Shown piece by piece: positions 8,329 to 16,606 of a DNA stretch of 40,054 nucleotides. The notes beneath the pieces were generated by a model. That model was not told the DNA's origin, did not search any database, and worked only from the letters and a program-made list of their open reading frames with translations. Numbering within the stretch: the first letter of the stretch is position 1; each line of letters starts with the position of its first letter. The stretch comes from Oscillospiraceae bacterium (GTDB taxonomy: Bacteria; Bacillota_A; Clostridia; Oscillospirales; Oscillospiraceae): the NCBI GenBank assembly GCA_015067895.1, contig SVLP01000023.1, forward strand, positions 1-40,054, written 5' to 3'. Made by a program: the position numbers and the translations under genes.

Positions 8329-8402
8329 TTATGAACATTTCTCCCAAAACTTGTCTTTTATTTGCCAAATCTTTGTGGAAAGTAAACGTTCCCAATCGGT
8401 GT

Positions 8403-8436
8403 AAAAAGGCGTGCCGCACAGACACGCCTTTCTTTT
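8403..8436. terminator. Terminator of the TauE/SafE gene
   Basis: AAGGCGTG (8406-8413) pairs with CACGCCTT (8423-8430). On the minus strand TTTTT follows; the plus strand also has TCTTTTC, so it may work both ways. Confidence 0.8.
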
Positions 8437-8449
8437 CAGCACTTACATA

Positions 8450-9235
8450 TTATCCAAGAAACCGCCACGCGTTGTAGCAGCTGATCCCGACAATCACCAG
8501 GATCAGTGCGGCGAACAGCTTGTCTACCATGGCCGTGTTCAGCTTTTTGTTCAGCTTTCTGCCCACCATGCCGCCACCAATACCGCCAAGCACCATGACG
8601 ATCAGCCAGCTGACATGGAACTGGGGAACGCTGGAGGTCACGACACTGGTCAGCAAACTGGTGATCTGGGAGATCAGAATGATGTACAGGCTGTTCTGGG
8701 CGGCCTCCTTCGTCTCCATGGAGAAGAAGAAATACAGCACCACCAGATTGATGGGGCCGCCGCCGATCCCCAGGAAGCTGGACATGATCCCCAGGGTCAG
8801 ACCCACCGCGACGCAAACCAGCGGGTTCCTGACCTGCATGGTCTTGATGCGCTTTTTGTTCAGGGTATACACCAGGGTCGCCGCAGTGACGATGGCCAGG
8901 CACACCGCCTGATAGCCGCCCACCCGTTCCGGCTGCGCCGCCATACTGCGCAGGATGGAGAACAGGTTTTTGCCCAGGATGCCGCCGACGGCAGCACCGA
9001 TGGCCAGAGGGGTTCCGGTCTGGAATTTCACCAGGCTCTCCTTTGCAGCCAGGGCCTTCCCAACAGAGTAGCAGGACATACTCAGCACAGTGCAGCCGGA
9101 CAGGAAGCTGATCTCTGCCACACTGGCGATCCCAAAGGCATCCAGAAGCGGCTTGATGATAACACCGCCGCCGATGCCGCAGATGGCGCCCACAATGGAC
9201 GCTCCAAAAGCGATGCACAGAACAAGGATCTCCAT
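8450..9235 (-). CDS. TauE/SafE (TSUP) family sulfite/organosulfur exporter
   Basis: A 261-residue membrane protein with about eight hydrophobic segments and the two family repeats, each beginning with a glycine-rich loop: GAICGIGGGVIIKPLL near residue 20 and SSFLGIGGGPINL near residue 150. TSUP proteins export sulfite, sulfoacetate and related anions, or import sulfate-type anions in some bacteria. ATG at 9235 has AAGGGGG upstream and lies about 25 bp after the predicted transcription start. The gene has its own promoter with the shared 12-mer just upstream. Beside the sulfatase its plausible job is disposal of released sulfate or sulfite. Confidence 0.88.
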   Translation of the reverse strand: MEILVLCIAFGASIVGAICGIGGGVIIKPLLDAFGIASVAEISFLSGCTVLSMSCYSVGKALAAKESLVKFQTGTPLAIGAAVGGILGKNLFSILRSMAAQPERVGGYQAVCLAIVTAATLVYTLNKKRIKTMQVRNPLVCVAVGLTLGIMSSFLGIGGGPINLVVLYFFFSMETKEAAQNSLYIILISQITSLLTSVVTSSVPQFHVSWLIVMVLGGIGGGMVGRKLNKKLNTAMVDKLFAALILVIVGISCYNAWRFLG

Positions 9236-9266
9236 AAAATCCCCCTTAACGCAAAGATATATTTTT

Positions 9267-9295
9267 ATGATAGCATGCTGGTTTTTTCGTGTAAA
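9267..9295 (-). promoter_or_regulatory. Promoter of the TauE/SafE gene
   Basis: On the minus strand TTTACA (9295-9290), 17 bp, TATCAT (9272-9267). Confidence 0.75.
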
Positions 9296-9302
9296 TCCGT
9301 GA

Positions 9303-9314
9303 CCAGACAACTTT
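9303..9314 (-). promoter_or_regulatory. Shared 12-mer, copy 3 (candidate operator upstream of the TauE/SafE gene)
   Basis: AAAGTTGTCTGG read on the minus strand, ending 7 bp before the -35 box. A related ACAAGTTA half-site lies about two helical turns further upstream (9327-9334). Confidence 0.5.
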
Positions 9315-9391
9315 GTTCCGCACCATACAAGTTATGCTGCTCTATACCGCGTTTTCATAGAACCCCTGGGGCTTGTTTTTTCTGTGGAACA

Positions 9392-9420
9392 TGGCCCTCC
9401 GGCTTCCCGCCGGAGGGCCA
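9392..9420 (-). terminator. Hairpin after the GH20 surface protein gene
   Basis: An 11-bp perfect stem, TGGCCCTCCGG (9392-9402) with CCGGAGGGCCA (9410-9420), 7-nt loop. No strong U-tract follows on the minus strand. Confidence 0.6.
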
Positions 9421-9434
9421 AATTGCTTCAGGGA

Positions 9435-10094
9435 TTACTTAACGTAGGTGCGATACAGGAAGGTCACGACCTGGGCCCGGTTGCAGGCGGCGGTGGGGCC
9501 GAAGGTGGTCTCGGTCAGGCCGTTGGTGATGCCGTTCTCGACAGCCCACAGCATGGGCACGAAGTAGAACTGATCTTCCGCAACATCCGTGAAGGGATGC
9601 TCCGTGGCGGTGGGCTGGGGCTGACCCAGGTAACGCCACAGGAAGGTCACCACCTGAGCACGGTTGCACTCGGCGTAGGGGCCGAAGGTGGTGGTGGTCA
9701 GACCGTTGGTGATCTCGTTCTCCACGGCCCACAAGACGGCCTTGTAGAAGAAGTCGGTCTCCTTCACGTCGGTGAAGGGATTGTTGGTGGAGGTGGGCTC
9801 GGGAGAACCGGCAGCTCTCCACAGGAAGGTGACGACAGCGGCACGCTGGCAGACGCCGTTGGGGTTGAAGGTGGTCGCGGTGGCGCCGGTGGTGATGCCC
9901 TTCTCGACCGCCCAGAGGACGGGATCGATGTAGAAGGAATCCTCGGGAACATCCACGAAGGGATTCTCACGGGTGGCGTCACAGCGGGTACAGCCGGTGC
10001 CCTTCCAGTCGTGACCCAGGGCGGGGATCTCTTCCTGGGCGACCAGAATTTCGTCACAGACAGCGCACTTCTTGCCCTCGGTCAGACCGGTCTC
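9435..10094 (-). repeat. Inverted duplication, copy 2 (Cys repeat plus SLH coding DNA)
   Basis: The last 660 bp of the GH20 gene; the counterpart of 361-1020, in opposite orientation. Confidence 0.85.
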
Positions 10095-13000
10095 GGTACA
10101 GGTGGCGTCCTTACCGGGGATGATCTCCTCGGTGTGACCCAGAGGTGCGGTCTCGTCGGCAACGTAGCTGTCGCCGCAGGAGCAGGTGTAGGTGGTGTAG
10201 CCGCCCTCGGTGCAGGTGGGCTCGGTGACCACAGCGGTGTAGCTGTGCTCATGCTGTGCCAGTGCCTCCTCCAGGGCTGCAGCGGCAGCTGCCACCTCCT
10301 TCTTGGTCGCCAGGGGATTTTCCAGCATGGCCCGGGCAAAGATCAGAGCCTGCTTCACACCCTCGGAGGTACGGTCTGCGGCTTCTTCAATGAGTGCTGC
10401 CAGGGAATCCTTTTCCACGGTCTCGTAGACCATAAACTCCTGGATCATGTAGATGGAGGCGTTGCTTGCGATGCCCTGCATCTTGACATAGCGGGCGGTG
10501 ACAGGGCTGTCCAGGGTGATGGTCTGGAAGAAGTCGCCGTTGCCCCGCACCTGCTTGGCGGTGCTCCAGGTTTCGCCGTCCAGGGAGGTCAGGATATCCA
10601 GATCCCGGCCCTTGCCGCCGTAACGCCACTGGATGCGAATTTCGGAGATCTCTCTGGTCTCGCCCAGATCCACGGTCAGGGCACTGTCCGCGTGGTCGCC
10701 CCGCCAGTAGGAGTAGATGTCGGAGGTGGCGGCATCGGGCTGTGCCGTGCTGTCGCTCTTGACCGCAAAGGCATCGCCGTCGAGCACCTTGGCGGAGGTT
10801 CTGGTGCGCTGCTCGGCATCGTCAAAGGCATCGCCGCTGCGATAGGAGGAGCTACCGGCGTAGGTGTTCTGGGCCACATTGACCTTGCCGTCATCGATGC
10901 CGTTGTAAGCGTCCCGAACCTCCTCGGCGGAGAAGGCCTTGTTATAGACCAGGATATTGGCCAGCTGACCATGGAAGTCCTGGCCGATCTTCTCCAGGGG
11001 CAGCAGCACGGAGGAATAGAGGGAATTCACGCCGGAGAAGCCGTCGGCATCCGCCTTCTGGGACAGGAAGCTGACCAGCTCGCCGTTTACATAGGTCTTC
11101 GTTCCGTGGAGGGTGCCCACGATGGTCACCGTGACCGCACTGCCGTCGGTGGGGATGGCGTAGCCGAAGTCCCGGGTGAAGTAGTTCACATCTGCGCTCA
11201 GACGACCCTGGAAGCCTGCCGCCTGGATCCGTCCGTCATAGCCGGAGAAGAGGGAGGACTCCCCGGTATTGGCATTGCCCTCAAGCTTCACATCGAAAGA
11301 AACGGTGTAGGGATAGGAGAGGGTCTTCAGCGGAGTCTCCAGCAGGGACGCGCCGTCGAAGGTCATCCAGCCGTCGGCGAAGCTGCCGCCGGTGACCGCT
11401 GCGTCATAGCCGTTGCCGGAGAGGTCATAGACGGTGGCTCCGTCTTCGGAGACCCGGTCGAACTGATATTTCAGCACCAGGGAACTGGCACTTTCCACCT
11501 TCATGGCGATCTCGGTGCCGGGGCCCTCGGCCAGATGGCCGAAGCGGATCTCCCACTGGGCGAAGGTATCGTCTTCCTCGGTGCCGTTCCAGGTCTTTTC
11601 GCTGACGATGGCGATGGCCTGGAGGACGCGCTGGTGGACGTCCTTCTCGGTCATGCCCTCCTGGCTCTGGTCGCCCCAGATGACGGCCTTGGCACCCAGC
11701 AGGTTCGGCTCACCCAGCTTGGGGTTGTTTCCGCCGAAGATGGTGGGATTCCAGTCATTGAACAGGTATTCCGCGTTGGGCACATCCCGGCGGGTTCTGC
11801 CGGGGTTGCCGTACATGTAGGCGTCCCGGCAGTTGATGATCTGGTAGCCCTCCCTGGCCCGCTGGGCTGCGTTTTCGTAGCCGGTGGCCCAGATATCCAG
11901 CTGGAAATGCTTTGCCAGCTCTGCGTGGGTCATCCCCAGAACTGTGGGAGCAGTCGCAAAGCTGGAGGTGCCTGCGCCCCACATGCGGATCTTGGTATCC
12001 TCGCCCAGATTCTTCTGGATCACCTTGCGCATTTCATTGGCATAGTTTGCGAAGGCATTGTGGGTGGCGGTGTTGTGCACCCAGTATTCGTCCGCGCCGA
12101 TGTGGACGATGTCGCCGTAGATGGCGGGCTCATCGCCGCTTGTGTACTCCTCCCAGAGGGCGCGGCCAAACTGGAGGGCTCTGTCCTTGTTGGCACCCGT
12201 CAGATCCATCAGCTCGATGCCGCCGTCGGTGTTCAGCTCGCTGCCGGTGTAGTGGATGCCGCCATCGAGCCAGTCGATGTTGTCGGGATTCTCGATGGCG
12301 TACTTGTTGTACAGCAGGGAGTGGGCGGGCAGGTCGATCTCGGTGACCAGATACATGCCGAGCTCCTCCGTCAGCCGGGCCAGCTCCCGCCACTGCTGCT
12401 TGGTGTAGGTGGGATTGCCCTGATAGTCCGGGTTCTCGTTGTAGTACGCCGCATTGAGGGCGGAGGAGGGGAAGCCCACGTGCTTGGTCTCGGACTTCAG
12501 ACTGGGGAAGGTCTCGCTTTCCAGCCGGTGGAAGCCGCTGTGGGACTCCATGGTCGCGCCCTGGATGTTGGCGTTGTCGTTGTCGTTGATGTGCAGATCG
12601 TACTCGTTCATCTTGTACCAGAGCATGATCTTGGCATAGTCCTCCAGCAGCTGGTAGCGGTAGGGGGTTCTGGCGATGTCCAGCTTCAGGCCCCGCACCT
12701 CGTAGGCGGGGTAATCGCGCAGGATGCCCATGGGCACGGAGACGTGATCCTGGGCCATCCACAGGATCTGCTCCACGGTGATGGTGCCGAAGATGCAGCC
12801 GGTGTAGGTGGGGGAATAGATCTGGATGCCCTTGTCACCCGTCACCATCAGATAGCCCTCCTCACCCAGATCATACAGCTCGGGGTCGGTCATGGCCTCG
12901 ATGTAGATATCGTCTGCATCCCACTGGCCGCCCTCGGCGATGGCCAGGGTCAGGCCGCTGATCTCCTGGATATCCGCCTGCATATTGGCGGCGATCTTTT

Positions 13001-13931
13001 CAAGACCCACACCCGCTGCATCGTTGATGACGATGCGGGAATCGGCGGTCAGGGTGAAATCACCCTCGTAGCCGTACCACTCCTGGATGGTGGGGATCAC
13101 CTGGGGCTTGGGATTGGGATTCGTGACCTCGGGAAACCACTCGGCGGGGTAATTCCCGCTCTGATCCCGGGCCGTGACCACGATGTTCTTCTCCACGCCG
13201 TTTTCATCGACCAGCAGGGTCACATCCCGGTCGCCGATGTTCCACCGGCTGGGAGTGCCGTCGTTGGAGATGACATTTTCCAGGGTGCTGCCCCGGACGG
13301 TATAATCGGGCTCCTCGCCGCCGGAATCGGGCATGGTGCCGAAGATCTCGATCTCCCGAAGATTGACATTATTGCCCGGAGCCTGGGCGTTGACCTTCTC
13401 CACGTAGAAGCGCACATACCGCTTCAGCTCCGTCATCTCCAGAGCGGGGCTGGAGGTGGTGGTGATGGTGTCGGTGTTGGCGGTCTCGTCTGCGATGTTC
13501 TGCCCCTCGCCGTTGAAGACAAAGCCGACTCGGGAGGGACGCTTCACATACACCACGGTCTCCCAGGAATCGGCATCCTCGGGGGTGTCCGTGGTCTCGA
13601 TCCGGTACTCCATGGGCCACACCCGCAGATTGTACCACAGCTTGATCTGGCTGATGGACGCGCCCGCTGCACCCAGATCCACCTGGAGCCACTGGGCCTT
13701 CTGGGGGGCATCGTCGCCCGGGTTGCCGCTCTTCATGTCCTCGGAGTTCCACTGGGGCGCATCCTGATTGCCGTCCACAGCCAGCTCCGGCCCGCAGTCG
13801 TTGGCGATGGAGGAGGCCGTGGCAGGCCGATTCAGGGCGAGGTTGCGCTCCGCCGCCCGCACCGTCACGCCGCCGAGGCATCCTGCCGTCATCGTCAACG
13901 CCAGCAGCATGCTCAGTAACCGTTTTTTCAT
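9435..13931 (-). CDS. SLH-anchored multidomain GH20 beta-hexosaminidase-type glycosidase
   Basis: A 1498-residue secreted protein that should cleave terminal GlcNAc/GalNAc at the cell surface. A signal peptide (KKR, LLSMLLALTM, then VRAAE) is followed by a discoidin-type F5/8C domain (about 30-170), a linker, the GH20 domain (about 270-800) with the catalytic Asp-Glu pair in HIGADEYW (D614, E615), a LamG/concanavalin-like domain (about 830-1015), a second F5/8C domain (about 1025-1185), a FIVAR-like helical segment (about 1190-1245), Cys-x2-Cys repeats and three SLH repeats. The carbohydrate-binding domains suggest a polymeric target such as mucin. ATG at 13931 is preferred (AAAGGA about 9 nt upstream); another lies at 13937. 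Location beside the sulfatase locus fits release of sulfated hexosamines. Confidence 0.93.
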   Translation of the reverse strand: MKKRLLSMLLALTMTAGCLGGVTVRAAERNLALNRPATASSIANDCGPELAVDGNQDAPQWNSEDMKSGNPGDDAPQKAQWLQVDLGAAGASISQIKLWYNLRVWPMEYRIETTDTPEDADSWETVVYVKRPSRVGFVFNGEGQNIADETANTDTITTTSSPALEMTELKRYVRFYVEKVNAQAPGNNVNLREIEIFGTMPDSGGEEPDYTVRGSTLENVISNDGTPSRWNIGDRDVTLLVDENGVEKNIVVTARDQSGNYPAEWFPEVTNPNPKPQVIPTIQEWYGYEGDFTLTADSRIVINDAAGVGLEKIAANMQADIQEISGLTLAIAEGGQWDADDIYIEAMTDPELYDLGEEGYLMVTGDKGIQIYSPTYTGCIFGTITVEQILWMAQDHVSVPMGILRDYPAYEVRGLKLDIARTPYRYQLLEDYAKIMLWYKMNEYDLHINDNDNANIQGATMESHSGFHRLESETFPSLKSETKHVGFPSSALNAAYYNENPDYQGNPTYTKQQWRELARLTEELGMYLVTEIDLPAHSLLYNKYAIENPDNIDWLDGGIHYTGSELNTDGGIELMDLTGANKDRALQFGRALWEEYTSGDEPAIYGDIVHIGADEYWVHNTATHNAFANYANEMRKVIQKNLGEDTKIRMWGAGTSSFATAPTVLGMTHAELAKHFQLDIWATGYENAAQRAREGYQIINCRDAYMYGNPGRTRRDVPNAEYLFNDWNPTIFGGNNPKLGEPNLLGAKAVIWGDQSQEGMTEKDVHQRVLQAIAIVSEKTWNGTEEDDTFAQWEIRFGHLAEGPGTEIAMKVESASSLVLKYQFDRVSEDGATVYDLSGNGYDAAVTGGSFADGWMTFDGASLLETPLKTLSYPYTVSFDVKLEGNANTGESSLFSGYDGRIQAAGFQGRLSADVNYFTRDFGYAIPTDGSAVTVTIVGTLHGTKTYVNGELVSFLSQKADADGFSGVNSLYSSVLLPLEKIGQDFHGQLANILVYNKAFSAEEVRDAYNGIDDGKVNVAQNTYAGSSSYRSGDAFDDAEQRTRTSAKVLDGDAFAVKSDSTAQPDAATSDIYSYWRGDHADSALTVDLGETREISEIRIQWRYGGKGRDLDILTSLDGETWSTAKQVRGNGDFFQTITLDSPVTARYVKMQGIASNASIYMIQEFMVYETVEKDSLAALIEEAADRTSEGVKQALIFARAMLENPLATKKEVAAAAAALEEALAQHEHSYTAVVTEPTCTEGGYTTYTCSCGDSYVADETAPLGHTEEIIPGKDATCTETGLTEGKKCAVCDEILVAQEEIPALGHDWKGTGCTRCDATRENPFVDVPEDSFYIDPVLWAVEKGITTGATATTFNPNGVCQRAAVVTFLWRAAGSPEPTSTNNPFTDVKETDFFYKAVLWAVENEITNGLTTTTFGPYAECNRAQVVTFLWRYLGQPQPTATEHPFTDVAEDQFYFVPMLWAVENGITNGLTETTFGPTAACNRAQVVTFLYRTYVK

Positions 13932-13967
13932 AGTCATTCTTCCTTTCTTTTTTGATGGGATGATTTC

Positions 13968-13996
13968 ATTATATCAGCTCCGATGGTGACTGTCCA
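13968..13996 (-). promoter_or_regulatory. Promoter of the GH20 gene
   Basis: On the minus strand TGGACA (13996-13991), 17 bp, TATAAT (13973-13968). AAAGTTTGTGG just upstream and overlapping the -35 box weakly resembles the shared 12-mer. Confidence 0.75.
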
Positions 13997-14073
13997 CAAA
14001 CTTTTCCTTCCAAATTCAGAGTTTTTTATAGCATTTGCACTACATCTTTGTTTTATACTGCTTCATGGTGCGA

Positions 14074-14110
14074 AAAAACCAGCCGGAACCAATGGCTCCG
14101 GCTGGTTTTT
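14074..14110. terminator. Strong bidirectional terminator
   Basis: A 14-bp perfect stem, AAAAACCAGCCGGA (14074-14087) with TCCGGCTGGTTTTT (14097-14110), 9-nt loop and T-runs on both strands. On the minus strand it would end transcripts from the acetyltransferase-MazG gene after they cross the repeat. Confidence 0.85.
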
Positions 14111-14117
14111 ATGTTAA

Positions 14118-14320
14118 TGCTTATCGGCCAGAATCAGCAACGCACCCCCTTGCCTCCCTCTAAGAGGGAGGGGAACCGCGTCAGCGGTGGAGGGAGTGTC
14201 CGAAAAGAGAACACTGCACCTCTATCTTGGGACACTCCCCCAGTCAGCGAAGCTGACAGCCCCCTCACGGAGGGGGCCAAGAACCTTCCCTTTCCTATTG
14301 CTGAGCAAAGTCGATAAGCA
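14118..14320. repeat. TGCTTATCG-ended repeat, full copy
   Basis: A 203-bp element with TGCTTATCG / CGATAAGCA ends. Inside are CCTTGCCTCCCTC, hairpins such as CTCCCTCTAAGAGGGAG, AACCGCGTCAGCGGT and CAGCGAAGCTG, the matched pair GGGAGTGTC...GACACTCCC, and GGGGGCCAAG near the right side. Related sequence lies at 3608-3692, 16216-16336 and 18903-19082. Confidence 0.8.
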
Positions 14321-14329
14321 TTTTGTGCT

Positions 14330-15202
14330 TTATCGATTCACAGACCGCTCCGTCTCAAAGCCCTCGGGATACCGGTTCCTCAGCTTCTCCAGATTCCCGC
14401 GGAGGATCTCCTCCAGGGGCAGCTCCAGCGCCCAGGCCGTCTCCGCCAGATACCAGGCCACATCGCCCAGTTCCTTTGCAAGCTTGCCCTTGTCCAGCAC
14501 ATGACCCTGATGCAGGTGCTTCTTGACGAGATCGATGCATTCGCCCGCCTCGCCGCACAGTCCCATGACGCCGTTGAGAAGCACATCCCTCCGGCTCAGG
14601 GCGGGATTCAGGGTGGTCATGGCCTTTTTCTGGTACTCGTTGGCGGTCAGGGGCTCCGCAGACGCCACGGACAGCTCATAGCAGACGGCGTCGTGGATCT
14701 GTCCATGCTTGACATACTTACCGGGGATCACGCCCACCTGCACCATGCCCGCCTTGCGCATCACCGCGCCGGAGGCGGCATTGGGGGCCATGTGATCCGC
14801 GGCGATCTTCTTCACGCCCAGCTCCTCGAAGGCAAAGCGAAAAACCTCCTTCATGGCCTCGGTGGCGTAGCCCTGGTTCCACCAGCGCTTGCCCAGCATG
14901 TAGGCGAAGGAGCAGCTCTCCTCCTCCTCGTCGAAGCGCAGCAGGTCGAACACACCGATCAGGCTGTCGTCCTCCTTCAGGGCGATGCCCCAGCGATAGC
15001 AGCCCCCCTCCTCATACCGCTCCAGGGTCTTCTCGATGGACTGAAGACTCTCGCCGATGTCCTGATGGGGGTCGAAGAGCATATACCGGGTCACATCGCC
15101 GTCGGAATAGATCCGTTCATAGTAGTCATACAGATCCTCGAACCGGATCCGCCGCAGCCGCAGCCGGGCCGTTTCCAGCTCTCTCAGTTCCACAAAATTC
15201 AT
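14330..15202 (-). CDS. Fusion of a RimJ/RimL-type GNAT acetyltransferase with a MazG-like pyrophosphohydrolase
   Basis: A 290-residue protein in one uninterrupted frame. Residues 8-180 are a GNAT domain of the RimJ/RimL type (TARLRLRRIRFED, FAYMLGKRWWNQGYATEA, NAASGAVMRKAGM). Residues 185-280 are a MazG-like all-alpha nucleotide pyrophosphohydrolase with metal-binding acidic residues in GEAGE (E218, E221) and KELGD (E244, D247). The junction near LTANEYQKKAM matches the usual N-terminus of free-standing MazG-like proteins, so this is a true domain fusion. The first half should acetylate an amine; the second should hydrolyse a nucleoside triphosphate to the monophosphate. AAAGGAGGG precedes the ATG. 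The biological link between the halves is unknown. Confidence 0.88.
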   Translation of the reverse strand: MNFVELRELETARLRLRRIRFEDLYDYYERIYSDGDVTRYMLFDPHQDIGESLQSIEKTLERYEEGGCYRWGIALKEDDSLIGVFDLLRFDEEEESCSFAYMLGKRWWNQGYATEAMKEVFRFAFEELGVKKIAADHMAPNAASGAVMRKAGMVQVGVIPGKYVKHGQIHDAVCYELSVASAEPLTANEYQKKAMTTLNPALSRRDVLLNGVMGLCGEAGECIDLVKKHLHQGHVLDKGKLAKELGDVAWYLAETAWALELPLEEILRGNLEKLRNRYPEGFETERSVNR

Positions 15203-15298
15203 GTTTGTCCCTCCTTTCCCCTATGGTATCACATCTTGCCGGAAATTCCCACAGAAATTTCGTCGAAAAAAAACACATCGATTATTCCCCATTCAGGG

Positions 15299-15328
15299 TT
15301 TACAAAAACAGCTTTCGGGTTATATAAT
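15299..15328 (+). promoter_or_regulatory. Promoter of the degV-family gene
   Basis: TTTACA (15299-15304), 18 bp, TATAAT (15323-15328). Confidence 0.75.
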
Positions 15329-15359
15329 AACCTTATCTTTTGAAACATGAGGTACGCAT

Positions 15360-16214
15360 ATGCACGATTATATCCTCCTGGCGGAGACCGGCTCCGACAT
15401 CCCCGCCGACCTGGCGGCCCGCTACGGCGTTCAGACCGTCCCCATGCACGTGGCCTTCGGCGACGAGACGAAGGACGACGGCACCTTTCCCGCCACGGAC
15501 ATCTACCGCTTCTTCGAGCGCACCGGCACCCTGACCAAAACCAGCGGCTCCACCGTGGGCGACTTTGAGGTGGTCTTCGACCGGCTCCAGCGGGAATACC
15601 CCGGCAGACCCATCCTCCATCTGGCCTACTCCGCAGTGACCACCTGTTCCTACCAGAGCGCCATCATCGCCGCCGAGGGCCGGGAGGGCATCACCAGCTT
15701 CGACACCAGGCACGTCTCCGCAGGCCAGAGCCTGGTCATCCTCCTGCTGGCCCGCTATCTGGAGGCCAACCCCGAGGCCTCCCTGGAAACGATCCTGAGC
15801 AAGGCCGACGAGCTGAGCCGCCGGGTCAAGATGGGCTTCTTCCCCGGCGACCTGGCCTACCTCCGGGCCGGCGGCCGGGTCAGCAACGCCGCCTACCTGG
15901 GCGCGAAGATCCTGTCCCTGAATCCCCTGATCGAGCTCATCGACGGCCAGCTGAAGGCCACCAAAAAATACCGGGGCAAGATGGACAAGGTCGCCCTCCA
16001 GCTCCTGAAGGAATTCCCCGAGCAGTACCGCTTCTCCCGGGAGATCCTGGTCTTCGTCTACTCCGAGGGGCTCAGCGACTCCATCCGAAACGATGCCAAC
16101 GCCCTTGCCAAGGAAATGGGCTTCCGGGAGATCCTCTGGATCCCCACCGGCGGCGTGGTCACCACCCACTGCGGCCCCGGCGCCTTCGGCATCTGCGGCC
16201 TGAGCCTGGACTAA
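15360..16214 (+). CDS. DegV family fatty-acid-binding protein
   Basis: A 284-residue cytosolic protein of the DegV family, which binds a fatty acid in a deep cleft; homologues (FakB) present fatty acids to the kinase FakA. Family features are the start ILLAETGSDIPADLA, the TSGSTVGDF loop with ligand-contacting serines, SFDTRHVSAGQSLV, and the C-terminal TGGVVTTHCGPGAFGI. The start has only a weak GAGG site, but the upstream promoter and full-length N-terminus support it. No FakA-like kinase gene lies nearby; DegV proteins are often encoded apart from it. Confidence 0.9.
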   Translation: MHDYILLAETGSDIPADLAARYGVQTVPMHVAFGDETKDDGTFPATDIYRFFERTGTLTKTSGSTVGDFEVVFDRLQREYPGRPILHLAYSAVTTCSYQSAIIAAEGREGITSFDTRHVSAGQSLVILLLARYLEANPEASLETILSKADELSRRVKMGFFPGDLAYLRAGGRVSNAAYLGAKILSLNPLIELIDGQLKATKKYRGKMDKVALQLLKEFPEQYRFSREILVFVYSEGLSDSIRNDANALAKEMGFREILWIPTGGVVTTHCGPGAFGICGLSLD

Positions 16215-16215
16215 C

Positions 16216-16336
16216 TCCCTTGCCTCCCCCACAGGGGGAGGGGAACCGCGTAAGCGGTGGAGGGGGTGTGCTTCCAACGGTAAGACACTCCCCCAGTCAG
16301 CTGACGCTGACAGCCCCCTCTGAGAGGGGGCCAAGA
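16216..16336. repeat. Core of the TGCTTATCG repeat family without its ends
   Basis: Directly after the degV stop: CCTTGCCTCC, AACCGCGTAAGCGGT, the GACACTCCC segment, CAGCTGACGCTG and GGGGGCCAAG in the same order as at 14118-14320, but lacking the TGCTTATCG termini. Confidence 0.75.
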
Positions 16337-16355
16337 AATTGTACTTCTACGCAAA

Positions 16356-16381
16356 AAGACCGCTCCAGCCGGAGCGGTCTT
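16356..16381 (+). terminator. Hairpin terminator, copy 1
   Basis: AAGACCGCTCC (16356-16366) with GGAGCGGTCTT (16371-16381), 4-nt loop. An almost identical hairpin lies at 16607-16634. Confidence 0.7.
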
Positions 16382-16412
16382 CCAGATTGCAGAAAAACCT
16401 CAAAATTTGGAT

Positions 16413-16588
16413 GTCATCGCGAACCAGTCCTCAGACTGGTGCACCCCAGGGTGGCTTCTCTTGCCCCTTCGGGGCAATTCACCTTCTGGCGATCTCCTAA
16501 AAAGAGCGAAAAATGCCAGATTACCAACTGAAAATGTTCAAGAATCTGGGAGATTGCCACGCCAGTGTGCGCACTGGCTCGCAATGAC
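16413..16588. repeat. GTCATTGCGAG-family element, long copy
   Basis: Ends are GTCATCGCGAACCAG (16413-16427) and CTGGCTCGCAATGAC (16574-16588), inverted with two mismatches. The right-hand 37 bp are the exact reverse complement of 31616-31652. Confidence 0.75.
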
Positions 16589-16606
16589 ACGTTTTTCGAC
16601 ACGCTG

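Noticed and set aside
9384..13919. A 1511-residue open frame on the plus strand, antisense to the GH20 gene
   Set aside because: Its composition is the Gly/Val/Leu/His-rich shadow of the minus-strand gene; it has no domain motif or ribosome site, while the minus strand encodes a complete domain set.
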